DNA of 64,000 bases, from the NCBI GenBank assembly GCA_947628675.1, contig CANRAR010000004.1, positions 62,001 through 126,000 of the forward strand, written 5' to 3'. Below, piece by piece: positions 39,899-48,998 of this stretch; within the stretch, counting starts at the first letter, position 1; each line of letters opens with the position of its first letter. The notes beneath the pieces are model-generated. The model saw only the letters and a program-made list of their open reading frames with translations, was not told the origin of the DNA and searched no databases. A program made the position numbers and the translations under genes. This DNA is from an uncultured Clostridia bacterium. GTDB taxonomy: Bacteria > Bacillota > Clostridia > Christensenellales > Borkfalkiaceae.

Positions 39899-42553
39899 AT
39901 GTTGCAGAGAAAGCGCCGCACAGAGCAGCGCGAAGAAAAAGAGACGGGAGTTCCCGCGAGCCCCGCGCCCGCGGCAAACGAACCCGCACCCGAGGCGGCG
40001 CCCGCAAAGAAGCGGCGCAGCTTTTCTTCGCGCGTTTTGGATAGCGGCGTCGTCAGCGAAAAGAAGAAGCGCCGCGCGCTCATGAAGAAATTCCGCAAGG
40101 CGAAGGATATTCCCGCCGACGCGGAGGAACGCTTCAACCCCTCCCTCGACGAAGGGCTCTCTCCCGAACAGGTGGAGACCCGTCTCAACCAATTCCTCTT
40201 CAACGACGTAAACAAGCGCTATTCCAAATCGTACTTTGCCATCTTTGCCGGCAACATCTGCACCTTCTTCAACCTGCTGTGCCTCCTCGTCGCCGTCGCG
40301 CTCATCTTTGCGCAGGCGAGTTTCTCGCAGTTCCTCTTTGCGGGCATCTTCGGCGTCAACCTCATCATCGGCATCGCGCAGGAAATTTTGGCGAAGAAAC
40401 AGATCGATAAACTCTCCGTGCTCATCTCCGCGACGGCGAAGGTCGTGCGCGGCGGGGTAAAGACGGAGATCCCCATCCGCGAGATCGTCCTCGACGACGT
40501 CGTGCTCCTCGAAGCGGGGCAACAGGTGCCCGCCGACTGCAAACTCGCCGACGGCATTGTGGAAGTCAACGAATCCCTGCTCACGGGCGAGAGTGTGCCC
40601 GTCAAGAAGAACGAGGGGGACATCCTCTACGCGGGCTCCTTCATCTCGAGCGGTGCCTGCCGTTGCCGCGCAGATAAGGTTGGAAAATCGACCTATCTCA
40701 ACTCGCTTACCTCCAAGGCAAAGAAGTACAAAAAGCCCAAGTCGGAGATCATGAACTCCATCCGCCTCTTCATCCGCGTCATCGGTGTGCTCATCGTCGT
40801 CATCGGCGCGCTGATGTTCTGGATCAACTGGGATAAGACGGGCAACGACATCAACCAATCCATTCAGCTCACGGGCGCCGTCATCATCGGCATGATCCCC
40901 TCGGGGCTGCTGCTCCTCACTTCGCTTGCGATGGCGATCGGCGTCACGCGGCTCGCCAAGAAGCACACCCTCGTGCAGGACCTCTACTCCCTCGAGATGC
41001 TCGCCCGCGTCAACGTCTTGTGCCTCGACAAGACGGGCACCATCACCGACGGGCGGATGACGGTCAACGACTGCATGATCCTCAACAACTACACCGATTA
41101 CTCGCTCGACGAGGTGATGTCGAGTATGCTCGCCGCCCTCGACGACAACAACCAGACGTCCATTGCGCTCAAAGAGCGGTTCGGGCAGGCGGCAAAGTTA
41201 CAGCCGACGGCGACCGTGCCCTTCTCCTCCAAGCGAAAACTTTCGGCGGTTTCCTTCGGAGAGGTGGGCACCTTCTGCATGGGCGCGCCCGAATTTGTGC
41301 TCCGCCCCATGCCGCCCAAGATCGATAAGATCGTAAAGCAGTACGCACAGGCGGGGCTTCGGGTGCTCCTTCTCGCCTACTCGCCCAATCAGATCATCGG
41401 CGACAGGCTCCCCTCGCTCTTCCGCCCCTCCGCCGTCATCACCCTCGCGGACAACATCCGCCCCGACGCCATGGATACCATCAAGTGGTTCAGGGAGAAC
41501 GACGTCGCCGTCAAGATAATTTCGGGCGACAATCCCGTCACCGTGTCCGAGGTCGCGCGCAGGGTGGGCGTGGAAAACGCCGCCAACTTCATCTCCCTCG
41601 ACGGGCTTACCGACCTCGAAGTGGAGAACGTTGCCACCAAATACACGGTATTCGGCAGGGTCACGCCCGAGCAGAAGGCCATTCTCGTGAAGGCCATCAA
41701 AAAGCAGGGAAGCACGGTCGCCATGACGGGCGACGGCGTAAACGATATTCTCGCCTTGAAGGAGGCCGACTGCGCCATCTCGGTCGCCTCGGGCAGTGAG
41801 GCGGCGCGGAACGTAAGCCACCTCGTCCTCATGGACAACAACTTCTTAAATCTCCCCTCCGTCGTGTACGAGGGGCGGCGCGTCATCAACAACATCAAGT
41901 CGTCGGCGTCCCTCTATATCATGAAGACGCTGTTCATCACGCTCCTCGCCATCTTCTGCGTCTCCATCCGCTCGCAGTACTTCTTCAAGACCAACAATAT
42001 GCTCATCTTCGAGACGCTCGTGGCGGCGCTGCCCTCCTTCATCATCACGTTGCAGCCCAACAAGGAGCGCGTGAAGGGGAAGTTTATCCCATACGTGCTA
42101 TCCCGAAGTATCCCGGGGGCGATCACCCTCATCCTATGCGTGATCACGGTGTTCCTCGGCGTTCGGTTTATGCCCGAATCGTACGGGCTGGGGCCGCTTA
42201 CCACGCAGGAAGTGATAAACGGGAAGACGGAATCGCTCATCAATCCGCTCATGATGCTCGCGGTGACCTTCGGCGGACTCGTGATGCTCTTCCGCATCCT
42301 GCAACCCATGAACCTACTTCGCCTCGCAACGTATGCCTTCTCCCTCGGCGTCACCATTCTCATGCTCGCGGTGCCCGTACTCGGCAACCTCGTATACGAT
42401 CATTGGGACACGGTGACCCTCAACTTCCAGCAGGTTTTATACATCCTCGTCATCGTCCTCGCGGCGTTCCCCGTCTCCAATGCGCTCGTGAAACTCGGTG
42501 ACCTCATGAACCCCTTGGAACAGGACAAGGGAAAACCGACAGAGAAAAAATAA
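39899..42553 (+). CDS. P-type cation-transporting ATPase (CtpE-like)
   Basis: The start is ATG 39899 behind GGAGGAG. The 884-residue product has a charged, Ala/Pro-rich N-terminus. The P-type core follows: VNESLLTGESVPVKK (actuator), DKTGTITDGRM (phosphorylation), TGDGVNDILALKEADCAIS (hinge) and about ten membrane helices. Helix 4 carries IGMIPSGLLLLTSLA; the PSGL motif, in place of PEGL, is typical of the CtpE/YoaB group, for which calcium uptake has been proposed. The cation here is not proven. It is monocistronic between a consensus promoter and a hairpin. Confidence 0.92.
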   Translation: MLQRKRRTEQREEKETGVPASPAPAANEPAPEAAPAKKRRSFSSRVLDSGVVSEKKKRRALMKKFRKAKDIPADAEERFNPSLDEGLSPEQVETRLNQFLFNDVNKRYSKSYFAIFAGNICTFFNLLCLLVAVALIFAQASFSQFLFAGIFGVNLIIGIAQEILAKKQIDKLSVLISATAKVVRGGVKTEIPIREIVLDDVVLLEAGQQVPADCKLADGIVEVNESLLTGESVPVKKNEGDILYAGSFISSGACRCRADKVGKSTYLNSLTSKAKKYKKPKSEIMNSIRLFIRVIGVLIVVIGALMFWINWDKTGNDINQSIQLTGAVIIGMIPSGLLLLTSLAMAIGVTRLAKKHTLVQDLYSLEMLARVNVLCLDKTGTITDGRMTVNDCMILNNYTDYSLDEVMSSMLAALDDNNQTSIALKERFGQAAKLQPTATVPFSSKRKLSAVSFGEVGTFCMGAPEFVLRPMPPKIDKIVKQYAQAGLRVLLLAYSPNQIIGDRLPSLFRPSAVITLADNIRPDAMDTIKWFRENDVAVKIISGDNPVTVSEVARRVGVENAANFISLDGLTDLEVENVATKYTVFGRVTPEQKAILVKAIKKQGSTVAMTGDGVNDILALKEADCAISVASGSEAARNVSHLVLMDNNFLNLPSVVYEGRRVINNIKSSASLYIMKTLFITLLAIFCVSIRSQYFFKTNNMLIFETLVAALPSFIITLQPNKERVKGKFIPYVLSRSIPGAITLILCVITVFLGVRFMPESYGLGPLTTQEVINGKTESLINPLMMLAVTFGGLVMLFRILQPMNLLRLATYAFSLGVTILMLAVPVLGNLVYDHWDTVTLNFQQVLYILVIVLAAFPVSNALVKLGDLMNPLEQDKGKPTEKK

Positions 42554-42558
42554 ATCGC

Positions 42559-42584
42559 AGCCCGCCGCCACGGCGGGCTTTTTG
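42559..42584 (+). terminator. Terminator of the P-type ATPase gene
   Basis: GCCCGCCG-CCA-CGGCGGGC followed by TTTTT. Confidence 0.92.
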
Positions 42585-42644
42585 CTGCACATTTGCGACG
42601 CCTTAAAGCGCCGCCCGCGCCCTTCTCCCCATAAAAATTGCATG

Positions 42645-42684
42645 GAAAAAACCGCCCCGCGGAAGATGCGGGACGGCCGTTTTG
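42645..42684 (-). terminator. Terminator of the small membrane protein gene
   Basis: Minus-strand CCGTCCCGC...GCGGGGCGG followed by TTTTTTCC, about 30 bases after the stop at 42712. Confidence 0.75.
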
Positions 42685-42711
42685 TTTGTCCTTTGGAAAT
42701 TCTTCGGTGCT

Positions 42712-43035
42712 TTATACCATGCCGAGAATGTTGAAGCCCAAAATAGACAGAAGCGCCATGACCGAGAAGACCCAGAACAGGATGCGGAACGTCTTGGACT
42801 TGCTCTTGGAGTGCGCATACGCGGCGAGGAACACGCTCACGAACAGCGCGAGATTGGCAATGAGGTTGAAGATACTGAGCAGCCACCCCGCCCCGCCGAG
42901 CGAGACGCCGCACGCTTCGATGATGCGCAGAATGAAGGTGATGAAGCTGACGCAACCGGAGATGATAATGCCCCAGAACGCCGTCGTCTTGATGATGCCG
43001 TAATTCGTCATCGGTTCATTGGAATTGTTTGCCAT
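42712..43035 (-). CDS. Small membrane protein of unknown function
   Basis: The 107-residue product starts MANNSNEPMTNYG. It has three or four hydrophobic segments (residues 15-38, 46-70, 82-106) with a short SKSKSKT basic loop between the last two. It ends inside the last helix. It has its own promoter and terminator. I do not recognise a family. Confidence 0.75.
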   Translation of the reverse strand: MANNSNEPMTNYGIIKTTAFWGIIISGCVSFITFILRIIEACGVSLGGAGWLLSIFNLIANLALFVSVFLAAYAHSKSKSKTFRILFWVFSVMALLSILGFNILGMV

Positions 43036-43065
43036 AAGAATACCTCTCGTTTTTTTGTCGCCTCT

Positions 43066-43094
43066 ATTCTACCACTTTGCCCGCCCATATGCAA
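43066..43094 (-). promoter_or_regulatory. Promoter of the small membrane protein gene
   Basis: Minus-strand TTGCAT (43094-43089), a 17-bp spacer and TAGAAT (43071-43066). Confidence 0.7.
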
Positions 43095-43166
43095 GGATAC
43101 GAAGGCAAAATTTTACGGACAAACCGTCGAAATTTCCGAAAAATTTTTCCGCGACATTTTGCAAGG

Positions 43167-43213
43167 AAAAAATATTCCCCCGCGAACCACCCGCGAGGGA
43201 ATTTTTTGCAAAC
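43167..43213 (-). terminator. Terminator of the restriction-modification unit
   Basis: Minus-strand AAAAAATTCCC-TCGCGG...CGCGGGGGAATATTTTTT, about 55 bases after the methyltransferase stop. Confidence 0.78.
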
Positions 43214-43262
43214 TTTTCGAAATTTTCCGTGACTTGCTTATGAATTTGCTTTTGCAAACGGG

Positions 43263-44465
43263 TTACGGTAGGAAGACGTCCTTGATCGCCATTGCCAACT
43301 TATACGCCAACAGCGGCGGAACGGCATTCCCCACCTGCGTAAATTGCCGTGCGTTGGAGCCCGTGAAGATATAACTGTCCGGGAAGGTCTGCAATCTTGC
43401 GCACTCGCGGACGGACAAGGTGCGGGGCGCGAAGGGGTGCAGGTGAGACCGTCCGCCGCCCTTCGTTCCGCCGGCGATCACTGTTTTGGACGGCAGGCGG
43501 GGATCCAATCTATCTACCCGACCGAGTTTATCCCGTCCCCCGTACGGGAGTTTCATATATCGGCCGATGGATTCGGCGGTGTGCTCTCTCGTGATATGAT
43601 TTTCCACATTGTCGGTCGGCCGCAGGAACACCGACCCGCACGGGGTGACGGTATCGGCGGGCTTGGGGAACACGATCTGTTTTCGGTTGCGCGTCCCTGC
43701 GACGATCCATCTCAAACGGTTTTGCGGTACGCCGTAATTTGCGGCATTCAGCACCTGCGGCGCCGTGATCGTATAGCCGTCCTCCGCCAAGGAATCGAGC
43801 GCCCGCTGAACCCGTCCGTCGGTATCGCATTCCAGAATGCCCGCCACATTTTCAATTAAAAACGCAACCGGGCGGAACCTTCTGATAAACCATATGTAGT
43901 CGAAAATCAGGGTGCCCTTCTCTTCGTCGTCGAAGCCCTTGCGCTTGAAATTATCATCCTCTTTGCTGAATCGCTGGTTGGCGGCAATGCTGAAGGATTG
44001 GCAGGGCGGCCCGCCGTGAAAGACCCCGGGGAAGTTTTCCGTGACCCCGTTGGCCATGAGTATGGCTGCGAGTTCCTCCCGCTTGCTGATGTCGCCCGAA
44101 TACTGCGGAGGGCCGATCACGATTTGGTTCGGACGGTTGGCGCGCAGGGTGTTGCAGAACACTTCGTTAAACTCGATGGAAATGATGTTGTCAAATCCCG
44201 CATAATCAAATCCCACGTCGAATCCGCCCGCGCCCGAAAAGAAGCTCACGGCGGGGATCCCGTCGGAGCACTTTTCAATTGAGTCAAGCGTCTCGATCGG
44301 AGCCAAACACGCGGGGGGGAGTTCGCAGTACGCCTCATATCGGAGCGAATCATACGAGATCCCCTTCTTCTCCAAAAGGCGGGGCAGGTTTCCCTTTGTC
44401 TTCCCGGCTTCCCGCAAAAGGGCTCTCTGCTCGGAAAGCCCGATCTTGCCGTTCGGTTCAATCAT
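43263..44465 (-). CDS. DNA (cytosine-5-)-methyltransferase
   Basis: The start is ATG 44465 (MIEPNGKIGLSEQRALL), which overlaps the upstream TGA and has GAGGAG upstream. The 400-residue product has all the main C5-methyltransferase motifs in order: I SFFSGAGGFDVGF, IV GGPPCQSFS with the catalytic Cys, VI FLIENVAGIL, VIII NAANYGVPQNRLRWI and X QVGNAVPPLLA. An N-terminal extension of about 70 residues precedes motif I. It should protect the recognition site of the adjacent HNH enzyme. The local DNA is less GC-rich than its neighbours. Confidence 0.95.
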   Translation of the reverse strand: MIEPNGKIGLSEQRALLREAGKTKGNLPRLLEKKGISYDSLRYEAYCELPPACLAPIETLDSIEKCSDGIPAVSFFSGAGGFDVGFDYAGFDNIISIEFNEVFCNTLRANRPNQIVIGPPQYSGDISKREELAAILMANGVTENFPGVFHGGPPCQSFSIAANQRFSKEDDNFKRKGFDDEEKGTLIFDYIWFIRRFRPVAFLIENVAGILECDTDGRVQRALDSLAEDGYTITAPQVLNAANYGVPQNRLRWIVAGTRNRKQIVFPKPADTVTPCGSVFLRPTDNVENHITREHTAESIGRYMKLPYGGRDKLGRVDRLDPRLPSKTVIAGGTKGGGRSHLHPFAPRTLSVRECARLQTFPDSYIFTGSNARQFTQVGNAVPPLLAYKLAMAIKDVFLP

Positions 44466-45631
44466 CACACAATCTCCTCGGTCGCTTGCATAAAAACGTC
44501 GTGCGCTTCTTCTCTCGAATGAAAATCCGCTCGTCCGTTTTCCTGCAACCACTTGCGGTAATACATATGCACCGCCCGATGGCACGAGGGGCACAGCCCC
44601 ACGATGTCCGCCAACGATGTGCCGACGGACGAAATTTTAACGGTGGAGGATAGCGGCAACAGATGGTGGATATCCAACATATAATCCGTCCAAGGGTAGC
44701 GCTTGCTCATATCCGTACCGCAAGCGCAACATACGGGGCGGGGATTGAGCTGCCTGTAATATTTTCGCAACAGCCCGCTGCGCTCAACGCGAAAATGTTC
44801 CACCCGCTTTTTGTTGCCCTCGATAAATTCCATGTCCGCGGGGTCAAGCGTAAACACTTCAAATGCGGGCACGGCGATCTTGCCGCTTATGGAAGTCATC
44901 TCCAAAAACTCTTCCGTGCGGTCGGCCTTTGCGGGTCTGTTTTCGGGCTTTAAGAAATTGTTGAGCATCTCGCGCTTTGCGTTCTCGTTGATCTCTTCCA
45001 AATACAAATAGCCGTTGTGCACTTTCAGCAGACTGAATTGGCTGATGAAAATGACCATCTCGCGGATTTGGCGGCGCTCGGTATCCGAATAGTTGTATGC
45101 CACGGGAACGAGCGTTTTATAATGATCGATGTCTTCCAATCCCGTGCAATTGTTTCCGATGATGTAATAAAAAATATCATCCAACGAGAGTTTCGCTTCC
45201 ACGCCCAATTCCCTTTTCGCGAGCAGGTATTTCAAAATCGCGCAGAACGGGTACACGCGCTGTTCGGCGGCGTTGTAATGATCAAAGGCGGGAAACGGGA
45301 AACGGAATTTTCCGATGTAGTGGAATAGATAATCGTCCACCGTCTTCATGTCGCCGTCGGGGTTTGCCAAATCACGGCATATGTCCGTGACGACCAACCT
45401 GTTGCCCACAAACGTCGCCAAAAAGCAGCATTGAAATACCCTGGAATAGTTCCGCTTGATCGTATAGTGCTCCGGCAAAAAGGGCATCCCCGTCTCATTT
45501 ACGAGCGTCTTTCGGAACAACTCCTCGCACTGGGAAATATCCGCATTGTCAAATTTGACGAGCGTCTTGGCAATATCCCGCAACACGTCGAATTGAAAAT
45601 ATAAAAGACGCCCCTGATCCCAACGCCACAT
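44465..45631 (-). CDS. HNH endonuclease, probable restriction enzyme
   Basis: The start is ATG 45631 (MWRWDQGRLLYFQFDVLR) behind AAGGAGG. The 388-residue product has a long helical N-terminal part and ends in an HNH/beta-beta-alpha-metal domain: CCACGTDM, LDIHHLLPLSS (active-site His pair), DIVGLCPSCHRAVH. It is immediately upstream of and overlapping the C5-methyltransferase. The pair therefore looks like a type II restriction-modification system. The recognition sequence cannot be read from the protein. Confidence 0.87.
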   Translation of the reverse strand: MWRWDQGRLLYFQFDVLRDIAKTLVKFDNADISQCEELFRKTLVNETGMPFLPEHYTIKRNYSRVFQCCFLATFVGNRLVVTDICRDLANPDGDMKTVDDYLFHYIGKFRFPFPAFDHYNAAEQRVYPFCAILKYLLAKRELGVEAKLSLDDIFYYIIGNNCTGLEDIDHYKTLVPVAYNYSDTERRQIREMVIFISQFSLLKVHNGYLYLEEINENAKREMLNNFLKPENRPAKADRTEEFLEMTSISGKIAVPAFEVFTLDPADMEFIEGNKKRVEHFRVERSGLLRKYYRQLNPRPVCCACGTDMSKRYPWTDYMLDIHHLLPLSSTVKISSVGTSLADIVGLCPSCHRAVHMYYRKWLQENGRADFHSREEAHDVFMQATEEIV

Positions 45632-45713
45632 CAAAAATCCTCCTTTGTTCGTTCGCCCGAGAAAACCCGTTGTGTATTTTTGCCCACAGTGAAGCCGCTC
45701 TCTTTCCTCTTGC

Positions 45714-45742
45714 ATTTTAGCACATTTTCGGCCGCAAATCAA
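45714..45742 (-). promoter_or_regulatory. Promoter of the restriction-modification unit
   Basis: Minus-strand TTGATT (45742-45737), a 17-bp spacer and TAAAAT (45719-45714). Confidence 0.7.
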
Positions 45743-45796
45743 GTGTTCATTTCATGCGGAAAATGTTTTTGCACGGCGGTGCGCCCGGCATGGGAA

Positions 45797-45832
45797 AGGG
45801 CCTGACCCCCTGCGGGATCAAGCCCTTGATGA
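45797..45832. terminator. Weak hairpin downstream of ppdK
   Basis: AAGGGC-TGA-CCC and its complement with mismatches and a CTGC loop. It may end ppdK transcription, though the T-run is poor. Confidence 0.35.
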
Positions 45833-45850
45833 CTTTGCGATGCGCTTTGA

Positions 45851-45913
45851 TTATTTGCGCGGGTTTTTGATGTTTGCCTGTGCGGCGGCGAGGCGGGCGA
45901 TGTCCTCCCTCAT
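45851..45913 (-). pseudogene. Relic of a duplicated ppdK 3' end
   Basis: Twenty codons (MREDIARLAAAQANIKNPRK, then TAA) reproduce the last 16 residues of PpdK, whose gene ends 63 bases upstream on this strand. DNA identity over that part is high but not complete, so the copy is not recent. Nothing else of a second ppdK remains. The 62 bases between are unrelated. Confidence 0.7.
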
Positions 45914-45975
45914 AAAACAAGCCAGACTTCGTTTTATGATTCGTTCGGTCGTTCCGCTCGGCGCTTGCCGCAAAT

Positions 45976-48621
45976 TTACTTTCTCGGGTTCTTGATGTTC
46001 GCCTGTGCGGCGGCGAGCCGAGCGATAGGAACTCTGAACGGCGAGCAGGAGACGTAGTTGAGCCCGATGTTGTGGCAGAACTCGATGGACGAAGGGTCGC
46101 CGCCGTGTTCGCCGCAGATGCCGCAGTGGAGTTTCTTGTTGGCCTTCTTGCCCATCTTCACCGCCATCTCCATGAGTTTGCCGACGCCCGTCGTATCGAG
46201 GCGCGCGAACGGGTCGCTCTCGTAGATCTTGTTTGCGTAGTAGGCGGGAAGGAACTTGCCCGCGTCGTCGCGCGAGAACCCGAAGGTCATCTGTGTGAGA
46301 TCGTTGGTGCCGAAGCAGAAGAACTGCGCCTCTTTGCCGATCTCGTCGGCGGTGAGCGCCGCGCGCGGGATTTCGATCATGGTGCCCACTTCGTACTTGA
46401 TCTTCTTGTGCTTGGACTTGATGACCTCTTCCGCCGTCTTGACGACGATGTCCTTGACGAACTTCAATTCCTTGACTTCGCCGGTGAGCGGGATCATGAT
46501 CTCGGGCACGACTTTCCAATCCTTGTGGCGCTTGGCAACGGCGATGGCCGCCTTCATGACGGCGCGCGTCTGCATGACGGCGATCTCGGGATAGGTGACG
46601 CAGAGACGGCAGCCTCTATGCCCCATCATGGGGTTGAACTCGTGCAGGTCGGCGATGATCTGCTTGATCTCGGCGACGGTCTTCTTCTGCGCCTTGGCGA
46701 GGGCTTCGATGTCCGCCTCCTCGGTGGGAACGAACTCATGGAGCGGGGGATCGAGGAAACGGATGGTGACGGGCTGGCCGCCGAGCGCCTCGAAGAGACC
46801 CTCGAAGTCCGCCTGCTGCATGGGCTCGATCTTAGCGAGCGCCTTCTCTCTCTCCTCCACGGTATCGGAGCAGATCATCTCGCGGAATGCGCCGATCCTC
46901 GCGGGGTCGAAGAACATATGCTCGGTACGGCAGAGGCCGATGCCTTGCGCGCCGAACGCCGCCGCCTGCTTGGCATCCTTGGGGGTATCCGCATTGGTGC
47001 GGACGCCGAGCGCCTTGTACTTGTCGGCGAGCGCCATAATTCTGCCGAAGTAGCCCGAGTTGGGATCGGCGGGAACGGTGGGAATGATGCAATCGTAGAT
47101 GTTGCCGGTGGAGCCGTCGAGAGAGATGCCGTCGCCCTCGTGATAGGTCTTGCCCTTCAACGTGAAGCACTTGTTCTCCTCGTCCATCTTGATGTCACCG
47201 CAGCCGGAGACGCAGCAGGTGCCCATGCCGCGGGCAACGACGGCCGCGTGGGAGGTCTGCCCGCCGCGGACGGTGAGGATGCCCTGCGCGAACTTCATGC
47301 CCTCGATGTCCTCGGGGGAGGTTTCGAGACGCACGAGCACGACTTTCTTGCCCTGCTTGCCCTCCTTCACGGCGTCCTCCGCGGTGAACACGATGGTGCC
47401 AGCCGCGGCGCCGGGGGAAGCGGCGATGCCCTTGCCGACGACGTTGTTCTTATCGGCTTCCTTCAAAGCCTTGGGGTCGAACTGCGGGTGCAGGAGCATA
47501 TCGAGGGACTTCGCGTCGATCTGCATGAGGGCTTCCTGTTCGGAGATCATGCCCTCGTCGATGAGGTCGCACGCGATCTTGATGGCGGCAGCCGCCGTGC
47601 GCTTGCCGTTACGCGTCTGGAGCATATAGAGTTTCTCGTTCTCGACGGTGAACTCCATATCCTGCATATCGCGGTAGTGGTTTTCGAGGATCTTGCAGAC
47701 ATCCTGGAACTGCTCGTAGACCTTGGGGAACACTTTCGCCATCTGCGCGATGGGCATGGGGGTGCGGACGCCCGCAACGACGTCCTCGCCCTGTGCGTTG
47801 GTGAGGAACTCGCCCATGAGCCCCTTCTCGCCCGTGGCGGGGTTGCGGGTGAACGCAACGCCGGTGCCGCAGTTATCACCCATGTTGCCGAACGCCATCA
47901 TCTGCACGTTGACCGCCGTGCCCCAACTGTAAGGGATGTCGTGGTCCATGCGGTACACGTTGGCGCGGGGGTTGTCCCACGAACGGAACACGGCCTTGAT
48001 GGCCTCGAAGAGTTGTTCCTTGGGATCGCTCGGGAAGTCTTTCCCGAGTTGCTTTTTGTATTCCGCTTTGAACTGGTTGGCGAGCGTCTTCAAATCGTTT
48101 GCGTCGAGTTCGACGTCCTGCTTCACGCCCTTCGCTTCCTTCATCGCGTCGATGAGCTTTTCAAAGTACTTCTTGCCCACTTCCATGACGACGTCCGAGA
48201 ACATCTGGATGAAGCGGCGGTAGCAGTCCCACGCCCAGCGGGGATTGCCCGATTTCTTGGAGATGACCTCCACGACTTCCTCGTTGAGCCCGAGGTTGAG
48301 GATGGTATCCATCATGCCGGGCATGGAAGCGCGGGCGCCCGAACGCACCGAGACGAGCAGGGGATTTTCCTTATCGCCGAACTTCTTGCCGGTGATCTTC
48401 TCCATCTTGTCGATGTATTCCATGATCTCGGCTTGGATCTCGGGGTTGATCTGCCGGCCGTCCTCATAATACTGTGTGCACGCCTCCGTGGAGATCGTGA
48501 AGCCCTGCGGGACGGGCAGGCCGATGTTCGTCATCTCCGCAAGGTTCGCGCCCTTGCCGCCGAGAAGCTCTCTCATGTTCGCGTTGCCTTCGGTGAAAAG
48601 GTAGCAATACTTCTTTGCCAT
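45976..48621 (-). CDS. ppdK: Pyruvate, phosphate dikinase
   Basis: The start is ATG 48621 (MAKKYCYLFTEGNANM) behind CAGGAGGA. The 881-residue product has standard length and order. It has an ATP-grasp nucleotide domain (LLGGKGANLAEMTNIGLPVP, SGARASMPGMMDTILNLG), the phosphohistidine swivel domain (GGQTSHAAVVARGMG), and the PEP/pyruvate barrel (GIGLCRTEHMF, CGEHGGDP). It interconverts pyruvate, ATP and Pi with PEP, AMP and PPi. In fermenters it is often used in the ATP-saving, PPi-using glycolytic direction, which fits with a pyrophosphatase elsewhere in the window. Confidence 0.97.
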   Translation of the reverse strand: MAKKYCYLFTEGNANMRELLGGKGANLAEMTNIGLPVPQGFTISTEACTQYYEDGRQINPEIQAEIMEYIDKMEKITGKKFGDKENPLLVSVRSGARASMPGMMDTILNLGLNEEVVEVISKKSGNPRWAWDCYRRFIQMFSDVVMEVGKKYFEKLIDAMKEAKGVKQDVELDANDLKTLANQFKAEYKKQLGKDFPSDPKEQLFEAIKAVFRSWDNPRANVYRMDHDIPYSWGTAVNVQMMAFGNMGDNCGTGVAFTRNPATGEKGLMGEFLTNAQGEDVVAGVRTPMPIAQMAKVFPKVYEQFQDVCKILENHYRDMQDMEFTVENEKLYMLQTRNGKRTAAAAIKIACDLIDEGMISEQEALMQIDAKSLDMLLHPQFDPKALKEADKNNVVGKGIAASPGAAAGTIVFTAEDAVKEGKQGKKVVLVRLETSPEDIEGMKFAQGILTVRGGQTSHAAVVARGMGTCCVSGCGDIKMDEENKCFTLKGKTYHEGDGISLDGSTGNIYDCIIPTVPADPNSGYFGRIMALADKYKALGVRTNADTPKDAKQAAAFGAQGIGLCRTEHMFFDPARIGAFREMICSDTVEEREKALAKIEPMQQADFEGLFEALGGQPVTIRFLDPPLHEFVPTEEADIEALAKAQKKTVAEIKQIIADLHEFNPMMGHRGCRLCVTYPEIAVMQTRAVMKAAIAVAKRHKDWKVVPEIMIPLTGEVKELKFVKDIVVKTAEEVIKSKHKKIKYEVGTMIEIPRAALTADEIGKEAQFFCFGTNDLTQMTFGFSRDDAGKFLPAYYANKIYESDPFARLDTTGVGKLMEMAVKMGKKANKKLHCGICGEHGGDPSSIEFCHNIGLNYVSCSPFRVPIARLAAAQANIKNPRK

Positions 48622-48662
48622 CAAAAATTCCTCCTGAAAAATTTCGTTTTAGACCGTTTTTC

Positions 48663-48691
48663 ATTGTACAACAATTTTGGAAAAATGACAA
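48663..48691 (-). promoter_or_regulatory. Promoter of ppdK
   Basis: Minus-strand TTGTCA (48691-48686), a 17-bp spacer and TACAAT (48668-48663). The divergent gap 48692-48940 also carries a diverged family-2-like fragment (GGACTTCGTTTCTCGG ... GTGACGCG, 48831-48877). Confidence 0.75.
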
Positions 48692-48940
48692 GCCTTTCGC
48701 GGGAGAAAATAGGCAAAAAACAGCGTTTTTTTGCGTTTTCCCCCTTGGCACCGTGTTTTGCCGCCCACCCACCCCTATTACCGAGCCCAACCCTCCTGTC
48801 GCGCACCACACAGCACGGTTGAAAACAGTTCGGACTTCGTTTCTCGGAATGTTTCGGCTGCGCTCACCGTGACGCGGCATTCTTCGCCGCCGCCCGCATT
48901 TCTCATTTGTTAAAAAATGTTAAGATTGCACGGATTGTTG

Positions 48941-48969
48941 TTGACAACTTGCAAAAAATGTGTTAAACT
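48941..48969 (+). promoter_or_regulatory. Promoter of the SecB-like gene
   Basis: TTGACA (48941-48946), a 17-bp spacer and TAAACT (48964-48969), 30 bases before the start. Confidence 0.75.
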
Positions 48970-48998
48970 TCTGCTATCTTTTCAAGAGGAGCACAACT

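Noticed and set aside
46072..48822. A 916-codon open frame on the plus strand opposite ppdK
   Set aside because: ppdK is certain from conserved motifs; the opposite frame shows only low-complexity His/Leu/Asp/Val composition.
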